Of a DNA stretch of 64,000 nt, positions 59,090-64,000 are shown piece by piece (position 1 is the first letter of the stretch; each line of letters starts with the position of its first letter). A program made the translations under genes and the position numbers. Origin of the DNA: an uncultured Alistipes sp. (lineage in GTDB: Bacteria > Bacteroidota > Bacteroidia > Bacteroidales > UBA932); contig URSC01000005.1 in assembly GCA_900550465.1 (NCBI GenBank), positions 1 through 64,000 of the forward strand, given 5' to 3'. The notes below the pieces were generated by a model. It saw only the letters and a list, made by a program, of their open reading frames with translations. It made no database searches and was not told the origin of the DNA.

Positions 59090-60229
59090 TTATTTACGAT
59101 TCCAGTTGTAAAGTCTGTCGCGCAGGTATATCGAGAGTCTGTCCCTGGTGTTCATCTTCTTGGCGAGCCGCGTCTTGCGGATGTTGAGCCGGTTGAGGTC
59201 GGTGTTGAGGATGACGCAGGCGGCACTTGAGGAGATTCCGCATATCATCAGGGATATCAGGAACTTGTCATCATCGGTCAGCCAGGGGAACTCATCGGTG
59301 AGACTCTGCATGAAGCCGGGATAGGAGGCCTCGACCAGCAGCCCTATGCGGTCAAATGCCTTTCCGCCGCTCAGCCCGTTTCCGAGGGTTTCCTTCACTC
59401 TTTTAGCCATGGTCTCCGGATGCGTGGACGATTCATAGTAGATGTTTGCCAGCTCACCGGTGATTTTGAGCAGCTCCCCGGTAAACCCGATCAGTTCCTC
59501 ACCTCCGCCCTGCCTTTGCTGCAGCATCACTGCCAGGGCCTTCCTGGCCCTTTCCTCCTGCAGCTGCCGCTCCTTCATTTTCCGCATTCCCCCTTCCAGT
59601 TCCCGGATTTCGTCTTGCTGTCTGACCGATTCCTTTTCCATGTCCCTTGAAATCCAGGCGTGCATGGATGTCCTGGCCCTCTGCTTCCGGAGTCTGCTGT
59701 AAAGAGTTACGCACGCAGCGGCCAGGGCCAGCACTACCGCAGAAAGCAGGATTATGGCGACAGCATATCCCGTGGGAGAATCCTGTCCTTTCCCATCAGC
59801 TTCAGCCTGATGCAGGGCATGGCTCATACTCCGTACCTGCCTGTGCAGCTCTTCGAACTGGATGCTGTCCGTGATATGCTCCAGACGGCTCAGGCTCCAG
59901 TAGGCCCTCTTCCAGTCCTGACCGGCTACAGCCGTTTCATGGCTGAGTATGTAGAATACGATGCTGTCCTCCGTTCCGCCGATGCGCATATTGTCCAGAA
60001 ACAGCTCCACCGAATCAGCCCATCCGTCGAGCACGGGCCTCCTGCCCTCCGAAGCCAGCGAGTCTACTGCCTTTTTGATAACCCTGCTGTATTCCCTTTC
60101 CGTAAGCAGTTGACTGCCATTGAAATCCACGGACACACCCTTCCCCTCCTGCCCGCAGCATGGCATACTGCTCAGCAACAAGGCCGCAACGGTCAGTGCG
60201 GGAAGAATGATTGTCCGGATTATTCTCAT
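59090..60229 (-). CDS. Membrane-anchored regulator with C-terminal helix-turn-helix-like region
   Basis: A 379-residue protein: signal peptide (1-27), an extracytoplasmic helical part (about 28-150), a membrane helix (about 157-177), a coiled coil (about 190-245; QDEIRELEGGMRKMKERQLQEERARKAL), and a C-terminal LuxR-like region (about 310-379; PWLTDDDKFLISLMICGISSSAACVILNTDLNRLNIRKTRLAKK). Bacteroidota have a family of such one-component TPR/HTH membrane regulators. It begins 2 bases after ispE. Its signal and targets are unknown. Confidence 0.75.
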   Translation of the reverse strand: MRIIRTIILPALTVAALLLSSMPCCGQEGKGVSVDFNGSQLLTEREYSRVIKKAVDSLASEGRRPVLDGWADSVELFLDNMRIGGTEDSIVFYILSHETAVAGQDWKRAYWSLSRLEHITDSIQFEELHRQVRSMSHALHQAEADGKGQDSPTGYAVAIILLSAVVLALAAACVTLYSRLRKQRARTSMHAWISRDMEKESVRQQDEIRELEGGMRKMKERQLQEERARKALAVMLQQRQGGGEELIGFTGELLKITGELANIYYESSTHPETMAKRVKETLGNGLSGGKAFDRIGLLVEASYPGFMQSLTDEFPWLTDDDKFLISLMICGISSSAACVILNTDLNRLNIRKTRLAKKMNTRDRLSIYLRDRLYNWNRK

Positions 60230-60231
60230 TG

Positions 60232-61026
60232 TCAGGATTTCCTGAAAATGCCGTAGACGGCCGAGCCGCTGCCGCTCATGGAGGCGTAGACGGCGCCTTC
60301 GTCGTAGAGGGACTGCTTGAGGCGGGCGAGGGCGGGGTATCTGGAGAAGACGGGGCCTTCGAAGTCGTTGAGGATACGGTCCTTCCATTCTTCGACCGGG
60401 AGGGTCTCCAGGAGGTCGCTCAGGCCGCGGCCCGAGGGGTCGGGGGTCAGGGAGGCGTAGGCTTCGGCGGTGGAGACGTGGATGCCGGGGGCAATGACCT
60501 TGATGCGGTATTTCTCCCTGAGTTGTGCGACGGCGGGTGAGTCGCAGGGGGTGAGAATCTCTCCCCGTCCGCTGCCGTACATGGGTCTGTTGTAGATGAA
60601 GAAAGGGCAGTCGCTGCCGAGGCGGGCGGCGTATTCCGCAAGACGCTCGTCGCTCAGGCCGAGGCGGAAGAGTTCATTGAGCCCCCGGAGGGTCCAGGCC
60701 GCGTCGGAGGACCCACCGCCCATTCCCGCGCCGACGGGAATGTTCTTGCAGAGGTAGATGCCTACCGGCGGCAGGTCAAATTCTTTCTGCAGCAGCCTGT
60801 AGGCCTTTACGCACAGCTCTTTCTCCATGTCCCCGCCCGGCAGTTCGAAGTGGAGTCCATAATAATTCATCGAGACGGAGTCCGCCTCGATGATTTCCAG
60901 GATATCCTCCTTCCAGTTGTCCACAGGGAAGAAGAGTGTCTCTATGTCGTGGTAGCCGTCGCTTCTGCGGGCGGTGACCCTCAGGCCGATGTTGATCTTC
61001 GGCCGAGGGTAGAGGACGATATTCAT
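60232..61026 (-). CDS. ispE: 4-diphosphocytidyl-2-C-methyl-D-erythritol kinase
   Basis: GHMP kinase of the MEP isoprenoid pathway, 264 residues. The ATP-binding glycine loop is IPVGAGMGGGSSDAAW (96-111); the start PRPKINIGLRVTARRSDGYHDIETLF and the C-terminal MSGSGSAVYGIF are also diagnostic. It is 4 bases downstream of nrdJ on the same strand. Confidence 0.94.
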   Translation of the reverse strand: MNIVLYPRPKINIGLRVTARRSDGYHDIETLFFPVDNWKEDILEIIEADSVSMNYYGLHFELPGGDMEKELCVKAYRLLQKEFDLPPVGIYLCKNIPVGAGMGGGSSDAAWTLRGLNELFRLGLSDERLAEYAARLGSDCPFFIYNRPMYGSGRGEILTPCDSPAVAQLREKYRIKVIAPGIHVSTAEAYASLTPDPSGRGLSDLLETLPVEEWKDRILNDFEGPVFSRYPALARLKQSLYDEGAVYASMSGSGSAVYGIFRKS

Positions 61027-61030
61027 GGCA

Positions 61031-63541
61031 TCAACCGCATTTGCCGTGGCCGCAGTCCTGGCAGATCAGGCAGCCCTCCTGGTAGATGAGGTTGGTCGAG
61101 CCGCACTTCTCGCATTTCTGACCGGTCTCGTCCTTGGTGCCGTTGGGGATGTACTGCTTCAGGGCGCGTTCCACTCCGTTTTTCCAGGTGTTGATGCTCT
61201 CGTCGTCGAGGTTGAGGCCCTTGACGAGGTTGAGGATGTCCACGATGGGCATGCCGTTGCGGATGACGCCCGAGATGAGCTTGGCGTAGTTCCAGAACTC
61301 CTGACGGAACATGTGGGAGATACCTCCGAGGACTCCGGGATATCCGTAGCGGTCGGTGTAGTGGAAGTCGTAGCGGCTGGTGCCTTCCTCGGTCTTTTCC
61401 TTGACGATGCGGCCGGTGGTTATGGCCGTAGGCAGGTTGCGGGAGTCGTCCACCATACCGGTGAAGATCTCGTAGGGCTTGCCGTTCTGCTTGCCGACGA
61501 AGGCGATCCACTGCTCGTTGCCGTTCTTGAAGCGGATGACGTCGGCCTCGAGGGACTTGGGTCTCTTCTTGGGCTTGATGACTCCGGCTCCGTCCTTGGC
61601 CGATACCAGCACTCCTGTACGGGAGCCGTCACGGTAGACGGTCACGCCCTTGCAGCCGGACTCCCATGCGGTGCGGTAGACTTCGGCGACCATGTCCTCC
61701 TTGATGTCGTGGGGAAGGTTGACGGTCACGCTGATGGAGTGGTCCACCCATTTCTGCATGCGGCCCTGCATCTTTACTTTAGCTACCCAGTCTATGTCGT
61801 TGGAAGTGGCCTTGTTGTAGGGCGACTTTTTGACGAGTGCCTGTATCTCCTCCTCGCTCATCTGCTTTACCTGCTCGACATCGTAGCCGTTGACAGCGCA
61901 CCAGGTGAGGAAGTGGTGGTGGAAGACATAGTACTCCTCGAAGCAGTCTCCGTTCTCGTCCTTGAAGGCGATGACGGCGTTGAGGTCGTTGGGGTTGACC
62001 TTGCGGCGTCTCTTGTAGAAGGGCAGGAAGACGGGCTCGATGCCGGAGGTGGTCTGGGTCATCAGGGATGTGGTTCCGGTCGGGGCAATGGTAAGCATGG
62101 ATATGTTGCGGCGGCCGTAGCGGACCATATTGTCGTAGAGCTCCTCGTCCTCCTTGCGGATGCGGGCGATCATCGGGTTGTTCTCCTCGCGCTTGGCGTC
62201 GAAGATGGGGAAGGCACCCCTCTCCTTGGCCATGTTGACCGAGGATGCGTAGGCTGCGAGGGCCAGGGTCTTCTGCACCTTGACGGCGAAATCGATGGAG
62301 GCGTCCGAGCCGTAGGTCAGGCCGAGGGCAGCGAGCATGTCGCCCTCTCCGGTGATGCCGAGGCCGGTACGGCGTCCTCCGAGGGACTTCTCGCGTATCT
62401 TGATCCAAAGCTCGTATTCAGTGCGTTTAACATCATCGTCCTCAGGATCTTGTTTTATCTTATCCAAGATGGCCTCTATCTTCTCCATTTCCAGGTCGAT
62501 AAGGTCGTCCATCAGTCTCATGGCCTTGGTTACATGCTGCTTGAACAGCTCAAAGTCAAACTCTGCCTGAGGTGTGAATGGATTATTGACGTAGGAATAG
62601 AGGTTTACGGCAATCAATCTGCAGGAATCGTACGGGCAGAGGGGAATCTCGCCGCAGGGGTTGGTGCTGATGGTCTTGTAGCCGAGGTCGGCGTAGCAGT
62701 CGGGAATGGACTCGCGGATGACGGTGTCCCAGAAGAGGACTCCGGGCTCGGCGGACTGCCATGCGTTGTGGATGATCTTCTTCCACAGGGCGGAGGCGTC
62801 GATCTCCTTGGAGAACTTGGGGTGGTCGGAGTCGATGGGGTACTTCTGGACGTAGGGCTTGCCGCTCAGGGCGCAGCGCATGAACTCGTCGTCTATCCTT
62901 ACGGAGACGTTGGCTCCGGTCACCTTGCCTTTCTCGAGCTTGGCGTCGATGAAGTTCTCCGCATCGGGATGCTTGATGGAGATGGTCAGCATCAGGGCTC
63001 CGCGGCGTCCGTCCTGGGCTACCTCACGGGTGGAGTTGGAATAGCGTTCCATGAAGGGCACCACGCCGGTGGAGGTGAGGGCGCTGTTGAGCACCGGGCT
63101 GCCGGTGGGGCGGATATGGGAGAGGTCATGGCCTACTCCGCCGCGGCGCTTCATCAGCTGCACCTGCTCCTCGTCTATCTTCATGATGCCGCCGTAGGAG
63201 TCGGCCTCATGCTTGTTGCCGATGACGAAGCAGTTGGACAGGGAGGCTATCTGGTAGTTGTTGCCGATGCCCGCCATCGGGCCTCCCTGAGGGATGATGT
63301 ACTTGAAATCCCGGAGCAGCTCGTGAATCTCTGCTGCCGTCATAGGGTTGGGGTACTGCTGCTCGATCCTGGCAAACTCGTTCGCCAGGCGCCAGTGCAT
63401 CTGGTCCGGAGAGGTCTCGTACAGGTTGCCGAAGGAGTCCTTCATGGCGTACTTGTTGATCCAGACCGAGGCAGCGAGCTCATCGCCGCGGAAATACTCT
63501 CTGCTTTCCCGCAGTGCTTCGTCGTAAGTCTTGTTATCCAT
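61031..63541 (-). CDS. nrdJ: Class II (adenosylcobalamin-dependent) ribonucleotide reductase
   Basis: Makes deoxyribonucleotides using vitamin B12, so it works with or without oxygen. The 836-residue chain has the Cys in SLSNCFVIGN, the STNPCGEIPL active-site Cys segment, and MLTIAPTGTTSLM; the C-terminal redox/zinc tail has CEKCG and CQDCGHGKCG. It is the long NrdJ form with zinc-ribbon tail. The start at 63541 (MDNKTYDEALRESREYF) is preferred over 63580. No cobalamin riboswitch is visible upstream. It heads the operon with ispE. Confidence 0.93.
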   Translation of the reverse strand: MDNKTYDEALRESREYFRGDELAASVWINKYAMKDSFGNLYETSPDQMHWRLANEFARIEQQYPNPMTAAEIHELLRDFKYIIPQGGPMAGIGNNYQIASLSNCFVIGNKHEADSYGGIMKIDEEQVQLMKRRGGVGHDLSHIRPTGSPVLNSALTSTGVVPFMERYSNSTREVAQDGRRGALMLTISIKHPDAENFIDAKLEKGKVTGANVSVRIDDEFMRCALSGKPYVQKYPIDSDHPKFSKEIDASALWKKIIHNAWQSAEPGVLFWDTVIRESIPDCYADLGYKTISTNPCGEIPLCPYDSCRLIAVNLYSYVNNPFTPQAEFDFELFKQHVTKAMRLMDDLIDLEMEKIEAILDKIKQDPEDDDVKRTEYELWIKIREKSLGGRRTGLGITGEGDMLAALGLTYGSDASIDFAVKVQKTLALAAYASSVNMAKERGAFPIFDAKREENNPMIARIRKEDEELYDNMVRYGRRNISMLTIAPTGTTSLMTQTTSGIEPVFLPFYKRRRKVNPNDLNAVIAFKDENGDCFEEYYVFHHHFLTWCAVNGYDVEQVKQMSEEEIQALVKKSPYNKATSNDIDWVAKVKMQGRMQKWVDHSISVTVNLPHDIKEDMVAEVYRTAWESGCKGVTVYRDGSRTGVLVSAKDGAGVIKPKKRPKSLEADVIRFKNGNEQWIAFVGKQNGKPYEIFTGMVDDSRNLPTAITTGRIVKEKTEEGTSRYDFHYTDRYGYPGVLGGISHMFRQEFWNYAKLISGVIRNGMPIVDILNLVKGLNLDDESINTWKNGVERALKQYIPNGTKDETGQKCEKCGSTNLIYQEGCLICQDCGHGKCG

Positions 63542-63638
63542 GCTGTTACGTATTAGTTTTCTAACGGAAATGGTCTGCAAGTTAGGACTAATTACGTCAG
63601 CGGCAAAGCGGGAATGGGTGAAGTTATCAACGGAGTTT

Positions 63639-64000
63639 TTAACAACAGTTGCGGCAGCAGCTCTTGCAGTCTGTGAATTCGCCTCTTAGCCTCCTCTCGG
63701 TCAGGGAGGCCATCCGCTCTTTCAGCTCCGGGGAGCTGATCTTGTCCAGGACGGCGTAGGCAAATGCCAGCTGCTGAAGGACCCGGGCCTCTTTCAAGGG
63801 TATGCCGCGGGAGCGCATGTAGAAGAGCTCGTCCTCGTTGAGGCGTCCGTTTGTGGCTCCGTGCGAGCATTTTACGTCATCGGCGTAAATCTCCAGCTGG
63901 GGCTGGGCAAATGCGCGGGCATCGCGGCTGAGCAGGAGGTTGTGGCATTCCTGGTAGGCTTCGGTCTTCTGGGCGTCGGGGAAGACGTGGATCAGGCCGG
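63639..64000 (-). CDS. sufD: Fe-S cluster assembly protein SufD (5' part beyond window edge)
   Basis: The last 120 residues of SufD, part of the SufBCD scaffold that builds iron-sulfur clusters. QPQLEIYADDVKCSHGATNG is the SufB/SufD core signature, followed by the helical end (ELFYMRSRGIPLKEARVLQQLAFAYAVL). The tail ends in five cysteines within nine residues (CKSCCRNCC), a metal-binding-like feature. The start and the rest of the suf operon lie outside the window. Confidence 0.9.
   Translation of the reverse strand, partial: GLIHVFPDAQKTEAYQECHNLLLSRDARAFAQPQLEIYADDVKCSHGATNGRLNEDELFYMRSRGIPLKEARVLQQLAFAYAVLDKISSPELKERMASLTERRLRGEFTDCKSCCRNCC

Noticed and set aside
61025..63556. An 843-codon open frame on the plus strand opposite nrdJ
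   Set aside because: Shadow of nrdJ codon bias; no recognisable domain and it starts inside the ispE end.
63542..63638. A cobalamin riboswitch before nrdJ
   Set aside because: The gap is under 100 bases and shows no B12-box-like sequence; no TAnnTTTG box was found there either.

Overview
The window is chromosomal DNA from a member of the Bacteroidota, most likely order Bacteroidales. The signs are a fused SecDF, single-chain GlyRS, SUI1/YciH next to DUF4271, a DUF2723 protein, PepSY-like (DUF2874) proteins, an S41 tricorn-like protease, DUF3791/DUF3990 genes, and many -7 promoter boxes of the Bacteroidota form TAnnTTTG. Most of the sequence looks GC-rich; a few islands are visibly AT-richer. 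I cannot name the genus. Both ends cut genes: dsbD at the left edge and sufD at the right.

Layout. 1-4355: dsbD (partial), glyQS, a dihydroorotate-dehydrogenase-like gene, tRNA-Pro. 4397-8436: an OmpR-type response regulator and sensor kinase followed by two exported PepSY-like proteins, with matching 11-bp-spaced operators before the regulator and before the first PepSY gene. 8456-12023: a 100-bp palindromic repeat, then floA, nfeD and a PD40/SPOR envelope protein. 12054-20807: secDF, tnaA, a LuxE-like gene and a DUF2723 membrane protein. 20836-30594: a six-gene operon (SUI1, DUF4271, hemD, lipoprotein, rnpA, yidD), an OlsF-like two-domain acyltransferase, uvrC, and a large exported HExxH/propeller/barrel protein. 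30609-38416: a Na/phosphate symporter, an acyl-CoA synthetase plus PlsC pair, a thioredoxin-like lipoprotein behind tRNA-Gln, a YqaA-type membrane protein, tadA and a Fic protein. 38466-42144: groES-groEL, then an AAA ATPase cassette bounded by two identical hairpins and a 15-bp direct repeat. 42134-47443: an ECF sigma factor operon divergent from a tricorn-like S41 protease. 47467-53928: lolE-type permease, rbfA, tyrS, DUF1648, Sfp-type transferase, DUF2156 and an S37 peptidase. 53953-58920: a lipoprotein with a probable start frameshift, a Fic/DUF3791/DUF3990/DUF3791 operon whose DUF3990 gene is broken, and a TonB-type receptor. 59007-64000: a membrane-anchored regulator, ispE, nrdJ and sufD.

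The most unusual items are the ATPase cassette inserted exactly between the groEL terminator and the neighbouring stop codon, the DUF3791-DUF3990-DUF3791-Fic operon, an 11-bp (frame-shifting) repeat array inside the other fic gene, the paired operators of the two-component system, several divergent promoters whose -7 boxes abut or cross, and a tRNA-Gln placed 7 nt before a start codon. No gap between genes exceeds about 300 bases.
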